Assembly (NCBI RefSeq): GCF_000192575.1
Contig: NZ_GL876932.1
Coordinates: 6,822 to 70,821, forward strand
Source: Novosphingobium nitrogenifigens DSM 19370
GTDB lineage: Bacteria; Pseudomonadota; Alphaproteobacteria; Sphingomonadales; Sphingomonadaceae
DNA: 64,000 bases
Direction: 5' to 3'
Made by a program: the position numbers and the translations under genes. Position 1 is the first letter of the stretch. Every line of letters begins with the position of its first letter. Under the pieces are notes generated by a model, which saw nothing but the letters and a program-made list of their open reading frames with translations, did no database searches and was not told where the DNA came from. Below are positions 1 through 8,050 of the stretch, piece by piece.

Positions 1-1
1 G

Positions 2-1168
2 ACTCTGAATGCGCAGAACTGGCGCGCGGACAACAATTACGCGACCTGGACCCTGTTTCAGCAGCACCCGGAATATTTCACAGCCGACACGGTCGGGAAC
101 CTGCAACGGCGCTATCTCAACGATCACCGTATCCGGGAAACGGTCGCGGCAGGATATCTGGAAGCCCAGGCACAGATCAACCGGCTGAAATTTGACATCG
201 GCCTGCGGTATGAAGGGACACGCGAAGGCGCTCTGGTCGCCCAACCGCATTCGGCACAGGAAATGGCCGCGACCGGTCTGACCGCCGGAACGGTCGACTA
301 TGTCAATTACCAGTACAATTACGGCCGCCAACTCTGGAAAACCGGCAGCTATGGCGACTGGTTCCTGAGCGGTGGGGTGAAATACGATCTCAACCGCCAT
401 CTCGTCGCCCAATTCGCGTTCAGCCAGGCGATTTTGCGGCCCGACTACGGCAATCTGGGCGGGGCGATCTCGATCAACGAAAGCTCACAGACCGTCACCG
501 TTCCCAACCCGCTGCTGAAACCCGAACATTCGACCAAGTACTATCTCAGCCTGCAATACTACCTCGAACCGTCGGGGATCGTGGCAGCTTCGGCCTATCG
601 CCTCGACGTCAAGGACATGCAGGTGACAGGCATCTCGGTCGGCCCCGAAAGCGTGGGCTATGGCCCGAACGATTACGCCGGATATACTTATGTCAGCACG
701 ATCAACCAGCCCGGCGTCAGCACCACCAACGGCGTGACGCTCGAATACGACCAGCAGATGACGTTCCTGCCCGGCGTACTCAAAGGACTGGGCTTGCGTG
801 GATCGTTCAACTGGGTCGATCCCGACAGCGTGCGCGTCAATCTCCCGATCTATTCGGCGAACTGGGGCGTGCGGTATGGGCGCGGTCCGATCGACGTGCA
901 ACTGACCGGGAATTTCCAGTCGAGCTATCGCACTAGCGCGCTCAGCAATACGCCGACGACGCCCGCGAACGGCATTCTCTATCATGCCGATCGTACGCTC
1001 TGGAATGTCAGTGCGACCTACAAAATCTCGAAGACGTTCGCGTTCCAGATCGCCGGACGGAACATCTTCAACGCGCCCGACATCGTCTATTCCAACGTGC
1101 GCAGCCGGGTTCAGCTTTACAGCGTCTATGGCTCGATGTGGAACGTCGCGCTCAAGGCGACGTTCTGA
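2..1168 (+). CDS. TonB-dependent receptor, C-terminal part (5' end outside window)
   Basis: The reading frame is open from the first bases of the window to the stop at 1166-1168, so the gene begins upstream; the first internal ATG (263) is not a real start. The visible part is beta-barrel: alternating aromatic/polar strands, a C-terminal stretch reading FQIAGRNIFNAPDIVYSN, and a terminal Phe, as expected for TonB-dependent outer-membrane receptors. The plug domain and TonB box are not in the window, so the substrate cannot be read. A PhoD-type phosphatase starts 41 bp downstream on the same strand. This suggests co-transcription and perhaps uptake of a phosphorylated or phosphate-containing ligand; that is inference. 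Confidence 0.9.
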   Translation, partial: TLNAQNWRADNNYATWTLFQQHPEYFTADTVGNLQRRYLNDHRIRETVAAGYLEAQAQINRLKFDIGLRYEGTREGALVAQPHSAQEMAATGLTAGTVDYVNYQYNYGRQLWKTGSYGDWFLSGGVKYDLNRHLVAQFAFSQAILRPDYGNLGGAISINESSQTVTVPNPLLKPEHSTKYYLSLQYYLEPSGIVAASAYRLDVKDMQVTGISVGPESVGYGPNDYAGYTYVSTINQPGVSTTNGVTLEYDQQMTFLPGVLKGLGLRGSFNWVDPDSVRVNLPIYSANWGVRYGRGPIDVQLTGNFQSSYRTSALSNTPTTPANGILYHADRTLWNVSATYKISKTFAFQIAGRNIFNAPDIVYSNVRSRVQLYSVYGSMWNVALKATF

Positions 1169-1209
1169 ACCGTTCTCCCAGCCTCAGCATTTCCCAGGAT
1201 CATCATGAT

Positions 1210-2835
1210 ATGGCGTTGAAAATCGATCGTCGCACTCTCGTTCTTGGCGGCAGTCTCGGGCTCGGAGCCTTGCTTGTCGCGCCCGGGATCGGCCTTGCGC
1301 AGGTCATGGCGGCCAAGGGCTTTACCCACAGTGTCGCCAGCGGCGAACCTGGCCCGGATTCGATGTTGCTGTGGACGCGCTATGTCCCTGCCGGGGGAGA
1401 AGACACCATCCGTCTGGATGTCGAACTGGCGCTCGATCCCGATTTCGCCGGGGTCGTGGCGGGCGGTTGTTTCCGTACCGGAGCCTATCGCGACTGGACC
1501 GCGAAAGTGACCGTGGACGGGCTCAAACCCGGCACGGTCTACTGGTACCGCTTCATCGCCCCGGACGGATCGAAATCGCCGGTCGGACGGACCAGGACTT
1601 TGCCGGAAGGCGCGGTGGATCGTTTCGGGCTGGCGGTCTTTTCCTGTTCCAACGTTCCGGTCGGCTGGTTCAATGCCTATGGCCATGCCGCCGCCCGTTC
1701 GGATCTCGATCTGTGGATGCATGTCGGCGACTATATCTATGAATACGGTCCTGCAGGTGGCCATGACGCGGCTTTGGCCGAGCGCCTGCACCAACCCGAC
1801 CACGAAATCCTTTCGATTGCCGACTATCGCATGCGCTATGCCTGTTACCGGGCAGATCCCGACTTGCAACGGCTGCACCAGATGGCGCCGATGATCGCGA
1901 TGTGGGACGATCATGAATCGGCCAACGACAGCTGGGAAGGTGGCGCCCAGAACCATCAACCGGACAGCGAAGGCGACTGGAACCTGCGCCGCGCGGCTGC
2001 GATGCAGGTCTATCGCGAATGGATGCCGGTTTCGGACGAGCCATGGAAAGCCTATCAGGTGGGCACTCTGGCGACGCTTTATCGGACCGAATCCCGCCTG
2101 CTTGCGCGGACCCGCCAACTCGACATGAAACCCGCCTATGACGCGGCCGACCCCGATGCCGCGCTCAAGGCCTTCCGCGACAGTGTGTGGACCGACCCGT
2201 CCGACACCATGCTCGGCAGCACGCAGGAAAGTTGGCTTGCCCACGCGATGAAGGCCAATGCGCATGGCGGGGGTTGGCAAATGGTCGGCATGGGCACGAT
2301 CCTTGGCCGGACGGTCATGCCTGCCGATGCGGTAAGCTGGTTGCGTCCCGGCGCCGGCGCGCATCAGATCCAGAGCACCCGCAACAGCGTGCGCGCGGCA
2401 AAACTCGGGTTGCCGATGTGGATGGATCGCTGGGACGGTTATCCCGCAGCCCGTTCGCGCCTGTTGAAATCGGCACAGCAGGCCGACGCAGATCTCGTCA
2501 TGCTGTCGGGCGACAGCCACAACGCCTGGGCCTTTGCCTTGCGTGAAGACGGCCGTCCTGCCGGTGTCGAATTTGCCGGGCACAGTGTCAGCTCGCATGG
2601 CCTCGAAAGTGGTTTTGCCGCCGATCCGAACGTCGTTGCACGCGGATTCGTCGCGGCCAATCCCGAAATGCAATGGGCCGATACCAGTCGGCGCGGATAC
2701 ATGATGATCGACATCACTGCCCAGCGCGTGATGGGCGAATGGCTGTTCATGGACACGGTCGCCACGCGCAGCTTGGCCTTGTCAGGCCTTCACCGCATGA
2801 CGGTGGAGCGCGGACGACGCGCTTTTACCGTGTGA
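1210..2835 (+). CDS. phoD: Alkaline phosphatase D family protein (PhoD-like), Tat-exported
   Basis: Predicted 541-aa secreted metallophosphoesterase of the PhoD family, which releases phosphate from mono- and diesters in the periplasm. I start at ATG 1210 because AGGA lies at 1196-1199 and the N-terminus then reads MALKIDRRTLVLGGSLGLGA, a twin-arginine signal (DRRTLVLG) with a hydrophobic stretch. An upstream in-frame start at 1138 would overlap the receptor. Family motifs seen: MHVGDYIYEYG (metal-binding Asp), MIAMWDDHESANDSW and LSGDSHNAWAFAL near the C-terminus. Mature PhoD proteins bind Ca/Fe and end at the same DSHN region, so the gene looks complete. It follows a TonB receptor on the same strand. 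Exact substrate unknown. Confidence 0.9.
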   Translation: MALKIDRRTLVLGGSLGLGALLVAPGIGLAQVMAAKGFTHSVASGEPGPDSMLLWTRYVPAGGEDTIRLDVELALDPDFAGVVAGGCFRTGAYRDWTAKVTVDGLKPGTVYWYRFIAPDGSKSPVGRTRTLPEGAVDRFGLAVFSCSNVPVGWFNAYGHAAARSDLDLWMHVGDYIYEYGPAGGHDAALAERLHQPDHEILSIADYRMRYACYRADPDLQRLHQMAPMIAMWDDHESANDSWEGGAQNHQPDSEGDWNLRRAAAMQVYREWMPVSDEPWKAYQVGTLATLYRTESRLLARTRQLDMKPAYDAADPDAALKAFRDSVWTDPSDTMLGSTQESWLAHAMKANAHGGGWQMVGMGTILGRTVMPADAVSWLRPGAGAHQIQSTRNSVRAAKLGLPMWMDRWDGYPAARSRLLKSAQQADADLVMLSGDSHNAWAFALREDGRPAGVEFAGHSVSSHGLESGFAADPNVVARGFVAANPEMQWADTSRRGYMMIDITAQRVMGEWLFMDTVATRSLALSGLHRMTVERGRRAFTV

Positions 2836-2845
2836 CGGTTGAAAT

Positions 2846-2878
2846 CGGACGGCGACGGGCTTGTATCGCCGCCGTCCG
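2846..2878 (+). terminator. Candidate hairpin after phoD
   Basis: CGGACGGC (2846-2853) can pair with GCCGTCCG (2871-2878), starting 11 bp after the phoD stop. There is no T-run behind it, so it is at best a weak or Rho-assisted terminator. The remaining bases to 3050 hold no gene I can support. Confidence 0.4.
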
Positions 2879-3050
2879 AGGACGCCACATCGCGTGGGGA
2901 TCGTGGCAAGAGCAACGCGATGAAGCCCCACACGGCCAGGGTAATACGATCTCCTGAATATCTATCTGCCGTTAAAAGAGAGATCATGGTGATTTATATC
3001 ATGATGTTGTTGAAATAGCAGGCATTTGCGTATCGTTTCACCGGAAACAA

Positions 3051-4550
3051 CTATCCGCATGTTTCGGGTGCGATATCGCCGAGTGAGGCGGCACTGCGAT
3101 GGTGCGTCGCAGGGGAAAGCAGGGCATAGACCGCCCCCCCGACAAGGAACCCGACGAACCAGGCATATGGATAAAGCGCGGTCAGGCTTGCAGGAATGGC
3201 CGAAGCAGTCGACGGGGCGACGGCGGCGATGAAGCCCGGCAGGCTGGGCGCGACACCGGCGGCAAGGGCGGCCAGTGCGGCAGGATTGACGCCGCCGCGA
3301 TAGGCATAGATGCCCCGTTCGTCGTACAGGGCCTGCGCATCGAGGCGCCCGCGACGAACGAACCAGTAATCGACAAGGATGATGCTGCCGACCGGACCGA
3401 GCAGGGCCGAATAGCCGATGAGCCAGGTGAAGATGTAGCCCGAACTCGTCGCCACCAGTTTCCACGGCATGATCGCGACGCCGATCACGGCGGTGATCAT
3501 CGCGCCGCTTCGATAGCTGACATGACGGGGCCAGATCGCCGAAAAGTCATAGGCCGGTCCGACAAGATTGGCGGCGATGTTGCACGAAACCGTGTCGATC
3601 GAAATGACCAGCAGGCCGAGCAGGACCGGCCACCCTGTCATGCGGTCGGCGAGCACGAGCGGGTCGTGGATCGCCACGCCATAGACCGTCATCGTGGCAA
3701 ATCCGGTGACGATGCTGACCAGCCCGAGCAGGGCCATCGGGATCGGCAGGCCGAGCGCCTGCCCCACCATCTGATCGCGCTGCGACCGGGCGAACCGGGT
3801 GAAATCGGGAATGTTGAGCGAAAGCGTGGCCCAGAACCCGACCATGGCAGTGACGGCGGGAAAGAACTGCGCCGCAGAGGAACTGCCCCCGGCATGGACG
3901 ATCCGCGAATAGGCCGCGCTCATCCCGCCCAGGCGGTCGATGGCCCAGACGAACAGGGCGATCAGCAAGGCAACCTTGACCGGCGCGGTCCATGTCTCGA
4001 ACCGCCGCACGGCGCGCATGCCCTTGGTCACGACGAAAAGCTGCAAGGCCCAGAACAGCAGGAACGCGCCAAGCTCGATCCCGGAAATGCCGACGACGGG
4101 CAGGGGCGCGCCGTGCAAGGGCCCCAGTCCGATGCGCCGCCCGAGCGCGAGGAGCGTGTTTCCCCCCACCCATGTCTGGATCCCGTACCAGCCACAGGCG
4201 ACGATCGCGCGCGAAAACGCGGCGATCTTGGCGCCCCCGGTGCCGAACGACGCTCGGGCCAGCACGGCAAAGGGAATGCCATAGCGCGCGCCCGCATGGC
4301 CGATCAGCGCCATGGGGACGAGAATGATGACATTGCCCAAGAGGATGGCCCCGATCGCCGCCAGCGGCGACAGGCCCTGTTCCATCAATCCGCCTGCCAG
4401 AAGGTAGGCGGGAATGCAGATCACCATGCCCAGCCAGAGGAAGGTGAAATGCTCCCAGACCCAGTCCCGCTCGCCCGGAGGCGAAGGAAGCAGGTCTTCA
4501 TTGCCGAGATTGGACGTGGTCTCCATGGTCGGGCCTTGTTCCTGCATCAT
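3051..4550 (-). CDS. NCS1-family nucleobase:cation symporter
   Basis: Predicted 499-aa inner-membrane permease of the nucleobase:cation symporter-1 family (Mhp1/CodB type), with about 12 hydrophobic segments starting at FTFLWLGMVICIPAYLLAGG. Family hallmarks include the region around WYGIQTWVGGN, SLNIPDFTRFARS and the late GYIFTWLIGYSALLGPVGSI segment. It is the last gene of the rut-like run; I place the start at ATG 4550, where ATGATG overlaps the rutD stop, although ATG 4526 (METTSN) is possible. E. coli uses an NCS2 protein (RutG) in this position, so here an unrelated transporter fold probably imports uracil or a related pyrimidine. The substrate is inferred from context only. Confidence 0.85.
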   Translation of the reverse strand: MMQEQGPTMETTSNLGNEDLLPSPPGERDWVWEHFTFLWLGMVICIPAYLLAGGLMEQGLSPLAAIGAILLGNVIILVPMALIGHAGARYGIPFAVLARASFGTGGAKIAAFSRAIVACGWYGIQTWVGGNTLLALGRRIGLGPLHGAPLPVVGISGIELGAFLLFWALQLFVVTKGMRAVRRFETWTAPVKVALLIALFVWAIDRLGGMSAAYSRIVHAGGSSSAAQFFPAVTAMVGFWATLSLNIPDFTRFARSQRDQMVGQALGLPIPMALLGLVSIVTGFATMTVYGVAIHDPLVLADRMTGWPVLLGLLVISIDTVSCNIAANLVGPAYDFSAIWPRHVSYRSGAMITAVIGVAIMPWKLVATSSGYIFTWLIGYSALLGPVGSIILVDYWFVRRGRLDAQALYDERGIYAYRGGVNPAALAALAAGVAPSLPGFIAAVAPSTASAIPASLTALYPYAWFVGFLVGGAVYALLSPATHHRSAASLGDIAPETCG

Positions 4551-5344
4551 GCGTCCGGCAGCGTCGCCAGCCAGTCGAGGACGGCGCGGTTGAACGCCTC
4601 GGGACAAGTGATGTTGCAGGCATGCCCGCCCCACGGCATCCGCGCGAGCGTCGCATGGGGCAGCCCCCGCATCAGCACCTCCGAACAGGCCGAGGGCACC
4701 AGCATGTCATCGTCCGCCGCCACCACCAGCGTCGGCGTCGCGATCGTGGGGAGATCGTCGAGAATGTCGAAATTGAGCAGGGCATGGGCGCGGCGGCGCA
4801 AGGTTGCCTCGCCCTGAAACTCGGCGACCTGTTTGGGCAATTGGGCGTCGAGGTCCGCGTCGTGGCTCGATACCCAGACCGGCGGGAACAGGAACACCGG
4901 CTGCGCGCGGAGATAGGCTTCCGGCCCGCCCGCTTCGAGCACGGCCATGCGCATGGCGATGCAGCGGCGGAAATGCGCGTCCGTCCGCGCCCATCCGTTG
5001 ACCGAGACGATCCCCGACAGGCGCTCTGGCGCGCGGCGAGCGAGGGCAAGCGCGGCAATGGCTCCGGCGGCGTGACCGACCACTACCGCCTTGTCGAGGC
5101 CGATTTCGTCCATCAGGCGCTCGATATCCTCGCCCAATCCGTCGGCGAGCAACCCGTCGCGCGTCTCCGGCTCGCTGTGGCCGGTACCGCGATGGTCATA
5201 GAGGAAAATCCGCGCCTTTTGCCCGAGCGCCTCGATATGCGGTTTCCAATAGGCGCCGTGTCCACCCAGCCCCGCCGACAGGATCAGCGCGGGGCCTTCC
5301 TTGGCGCCATGGGCTTCCCAATAAAGCCCGGACGGTCCGGTCAT
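4547..5344 (-). CDS. rutD: RutD, alpha/beta-hydrolase-fold aminoacrylate/carbamate hydrolase
   Basis: 265-aa alpha/beta-hydrolase-fold protein closely resembling E. coli RutD, which speeds carbamate (and aminoacrylate) hydrolysis in uracil breakdown. Matching stretches include [50 protein letters not shown] and [17 protein letters not shown]. The nucleophile elbow reads VVGHAAGA, so the usual Ser is replaced by Ala, as in E. coli RutD (VVGHALGA). ATG 5344 is chosen because it overlaps the rutC stop as ATGA. The downstream permease overlaps in turn, so rutC-rutD-permease are probably translationally coupled. Confidence 0.93.
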   Translation of the reverse strand: MTGPSGLYWEAHGAKEGPALILSAGLGGHGAYWKPHIEALGQKARIFLYDHRGTGHSEPETRDGLLADGLGEDIERLMDEIGLDKAVVVGHAAGAIAALALARRAPERLSGIVSVNGWARTDAHFRRCIAMRMAVLEAGGPEAYLRAQPVFLFPPVWVSSHDADLDAQLPKQVAEFQGEATLRRRAHALLNFDILDDLPTIATPTLVVAADDDMLVPSACSEVLMRGLPHATLARMPWGGHACNITCPEAFNRAVLDWLATLPDA

Positions 5345-5739
5345 GCCGCGCTCTCCGCCGCGATGCACGCGATCGAGGCGATTTCGACAAGGCATTCGGG
5401 CTTTACCAGCGTGCACTGGATGCAATAGCGCGCCGGTTTGTTGCCGGGGAAATATTCGGCATAGACCGCGTTTACCACCGCATAGTCGGCCCAGTCGCGC
5501 ACGAAGATGTGATTGAACGTGACGTCGACCATGGTCGCCCCGGCCGCTTCGAGCGTGATGCGGATGGCTTCGAGAACGTGGCGTGCCTGAGCCGCCGCGT
5601 CGCCGGGGTAAAGCACCACGCCGCCTTCGGCCAGAGCCAGCATACCCGACACGAAAACCATGCCGTTGGCCTTGGTCCCGGCCGAATAGGGAGCGATGGG
5701 GGTGGGGAACTGCGGCGGATTGATCGGTTCAAAGGGCAT
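5341..5739 (-). CDS. rutC: RutC, RidA-family aminoacrylate deaminase
   Basis: 132-aa protein of the RidA/YjgF family. It matches RutC specifically through [56 protein letters not shown] and [14 protein letters not shown]. RutC acts on 3-aminoacrylate released by RutB in the Rut uracil pathway. ATG 5739 is chosen as start; an upstream frame extension lies inside rutB. The start overlaps the last bases of rutB (stop at 5729), and the stop overlaps the rutD start by ATGA. The length is that of the family. Cytosolic trimer expected from the family. Confidence 0.95.
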   Translation of the reverse strand: MPFEPINPPQFPTPIAPYSAGTKANGMVFVSGMLALAEGGVVLYPGDAAAQARHVLEAIRITLEAAGATMVDVTFNHIFVRDWADYAVVNAVYAEYFPGNKPARYCIQCTLVKPECLVEIASIACIAAESAA

Positions 5740-6448
5740 TGGTGGTTTCCTTTTCGGCCGATGCGTCCAGCGCCCCGACCCAGTCGCAGAAAGCATCGAC
5801 GGTCGAGACCCAGCCGAAGAACTTCTCGATGTTGTAGATGCTGGCGCGCTGGATGAATTCCTCGCCCAGTTGATGGGTCGCATCTTCCAGCATCACTCCA
5901 AAGTATTCGAGGTGGAACCCGTCGCGCAGCGTGGATTCGACGCAGACATTGGTGGCGATGCCGACGAAAACGAGCGTGCGGATGCCGCGCGAGCGCAGGA
6001 CGCTGTCGAGCTGCGAATTGAAAAAGGCGCTGTAGCGGGGCTTGGCCACGCGAATGTCGCCTTCGCGCGGTTTCAGCGCATCGACGATGTCATAGTCCCA
6101 GGTCCCGCGGGCCAGCAGCTTGCCCGAGAGTTCGGGGCGCTGGCGCATGGCCTTGAGCGCGTTGGACTTGTGCCAATTGGGTGATCCCGGACCGCCCGCC
6201 TCGACATAGTCGGGGTCCCATCCGTTTTGCAGATAGACGATCTGGATGCCCGAGGCCCGCGCGGTGTCGAGCACTTTGGCAATCCGGGTAATCGTCTGGG
6301 CCGCGCCCGAAATGTCGAAGCCCGCCAGATCGACATAGCCGCCGAGCGAGGCATAGGCGTTCTGCATGTCGATCACGATGACGGCCGTGGTTGCCGGATC
6401 GACGGCAAGCGGTTCGGGCCGGGCGGGAAGGGGGGGGATCTGGGTCAT
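5729..6448 (-). CDS. rutB: RutB, (per)oxyureidoacrylate amidohydrolase
   Basis: 239-aa cysteine hydrolase of the isochorismatase superfamily, clearly Rut[53 protein letters not shown] and [21 protein letters not shown] are near-identical to the E. coli protein. The catalytic triad is visible as Asp27, Lys136 and Cys169. RutB hydrolyses the ring-opened ureidoacrylate product made by RutA, giving carbamate and aminoacrylate. The rutA gene is not adjacent here; it lies about 12 kb away at 18462-19544. Gap to the upstream VOC gene is 41 bp and the downstream rutC start overlaps its end. Confidence 0.96.
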   Translation of the reverse strand: MTQIPPLPARPEPLAVDPATTAVIVIDMQNAYASLGGYVDLAGFDISGAAQTITRIAKVLDTARASGIQIVYLQNGWDPDYVEAGGPGSPNWHKSNALKAMRQRPELSGKLLARGTWDYDIVDALKPREGDIRVAKPRYSAFFNSQLDSVLRSRGIRTLVFVGIATNVCVESTLRDGFHLEYFGVMLEDATHQLGEEFIQRASIYNIEKFFGWVSTVDAFCDWVGALDASAEKETTNAL

Positions 6449-6489
6449 GGCGAACCTTTTTCAGCTTTTGTCGAAAGAGGGAGAGAAGA

Positions 6490-6879
6490 TCATTCCATCA
6501 CATTGATCCGGAACACGTTTCCTTCCGGATCGAGCAGGACGGACTGGTACCACCCGTAATAGGTTTCATAAGGCGGCTTCACGAGCGTGGCCCCTTCGCC
6601 GACGGCAGCGGCGGTGCGTTCCTCGACCGCGGCGCGGTCCGCCACATCGATGTTGAGCAGGAACTTGACCCCGCTCGCCGGGGCATAGGCATCGAGTTGC
6701 AACAGGCCATAGGCGTCGAGCGCGTTGAAACCGATGTTGCTCTGTCCGGTGGCGAGTCCGATGAAAATGGGCGAGCGGATTTCGGGAATTTCGGCAAAAT
6801 CGAACACCCGGCGATAGAACCCGCTCAACCCTTCGATATCGGCGGCAAAGACATTCACATAGGACAGCGTCGCGCTCAT
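6490..6879 (-). CDS. VOC-superfamily (glyoxalase/dioxygenase-like) protein in the rut run
   Basis: 129-aa vicinal-oxygen-chelate protein. The N-terminus SYVNVFAADIEGLSGFYRRV and C-terminus VLLDPEGNVFRINVME show the beta-alpha-beta-beta-beta pattern of one VOC module pair. I do not recognise a specific enzyme. The start ATG 6879 overlaps the stop of the upstream 2-oxoglutarate oxygenase gene as ATGA, so the two are co-translated, and rutB follows after 41 bp. VOC proteins include isomerases, lyases and dioxygenases, so a role on an intermediate of the oxygenase step is plausible but unproven. Not part of the E. coli rut operon. Confidence 0.8.
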   Translation of the reverse strand: MSATLSYVNVFAADIEGLSGFYRRVFDFAEIPEIRSPIFIGLATGQSNIGFNALDAYGLLQLDAYAPASGVKFLLNIDVADRAAVEERTAAAVGEGATLVKPPYETYYGWYQSVLLDPEGNVFRINVME

Positions 6880-7916
6880 GCGGCGGTCTCCCCAAGGATC
6901 GTCTCGGCCCCGTCCTTGGTTCCGCCAAGGGTCGTCTGCTGCACGAATTTGGCCGTCAGGTGATCGCCTGACGTGATCGGCGGATACCTCGCGGGCTGGT
7001 CCGGGCTTTGGCAACTGTCGAGACAGGAGACCACCGCGTCGTAATTGGGCTGATAGAAATAGACGAGCGACACGCGCGACGCCTGATCGGCTAGATCACG
7101 CGGCGGATTGACCACGCGGTGAAGCGTCGAGATCCACTTGTCGTTGGTCCATTGCATCATCAGGTCGCCGATATTGACGACGAACGTGCCCGGAATGGCC
7201 GGAACATCGACCCAGTTACCTTCCCGGTTGCAGACCTGAAGGCTGCCGGGCACGTTTTCCTGACGCAGGATGGTGAGCGCGCCATAATCGGAATGGGCCC
7301 CCGCGCGCATTTGTCCGTCGAGCGGCGCATCGGGCTGGTTGGGGTAATGGAGCGCGCGAAACATGCTGATATGGCGATCGCCGGTCGGGTCGAACCAGTT
7401 TTCCGGCAAGTCGAGCGCCAGCGCGAAAATGCGCATGAGATCGCACGACAGGCGTTCCATTTCCGCAAAGTATTCCGACCATACCGTTTTCAGCTCAGGC
7501 AGGCTTTCGGGCCAGAGATTGGGCGCGAAATGGGGTCCTGCTTCGGCGTTGTGGTAATAGGGATCATCGGCAGGCACATTGAGCGGCCCGATGCTGAGCG
7601 ATTCCTTGAGATCGGGCGGCGCCACTTCGCCCAGCGAATAGGAAAGCCCTTCGTCGCCCACTGCGCTGTACCCGCGCACCTGATCGGACTGGGGGCGATT
7701 GAGAAGCGCCTTTTCGCTTGCCGGCAGGGCGAAGAAGCGCCGCGACACTGCATAAGTGCGCTCGATCAGGTCCTGCGGCACACCGTGGCCGGAAATGACC
7801 AGAAAGCCGATATCGGTACAGGCCTTGCCCACCGCTTCGGCAACAGCGCGTTTTCCTTCCTCGGTCCCCAGGCGATAGGGGGTGAGGTCGATGGTCGGAA
7901 CATCAGTCAACATCAT
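6876..7916 (-). CDS. 2-oxoglutarate/Fe(II) oxygenase, isopenicillin-N-synthase-like family
   Basis: 346-aa non-heme iron oxygenase of the IPNS/2OG-Fe(II) family. Residues are counted from ATG 7916; ATG 7913 is an equal choice. The iron-binding triad is visible as His208 and Asp210 (GAHSDYGALT) and His266 (STLHRVVNPP), and the 2-oxoglutarate-binding RxS motif as Arg281/Ser283 (SRVSLVYF). The N-terminal VPTIDLTPY and GFLVISGHGVP match the family DIOX_N region. Fungal thymine-7-hydroxylase belongs to the same family. Placement upstream of VOC, rutB, rutC and rutD suggests hydroxylation of a pyrimidine, which is inference. The gap to the upstream receptor is 134 bp. Confidence 0.87.
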   Translation of the reverse strand: MMLTDVPTIDLTPYRLGTEEGKRAVAEAVGKACTDIGFLVISGHGVPQDLIERTYAVSRRFFALPASEKALLNRPQSDQVRGYSAVGDEGLSYSLGEVAPPDLKESLSIGPLNVPADDPYYHNAEAGPHFAPNLWPESLPELKTVWSEYFAEMERLSCDLMRIFALALDLPENWFDPTGDRHISMFRALHYPNQPDAPLDGQMRAGAHSDYGALTILRQENVPGSLQVCNREGNWVDVPAIPGTFVVNIGDLMMQWTNDKWISTLHRVVNPPRDLADQASRVSLVYFYQPNYDAVVSCLDSCQSPDQPARYPPITSGDHLTAKFVQQTTLGGTKDGAETILGETAA

Positions 7917-8050
7917 GATGAAACCCACTTTGCTGTGTCTGGGCCACACGGGCGGGTTTGGGATATGGGCCAGCCTGAGCGCAGGTTCGCGCTGTGCCAA
8001 GCTGGCCCGTCGGCATAAGTCGAAAGTTTAGGTCGCAAAGAGCGCGGGGA

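Noticed and set aside
1126..2673. 515-aa minus-strand frame opposite the phosphatase
   Set aside because: Shadow frame of high-GC coding DNA; the plus strand carries clear PhoD motifs.
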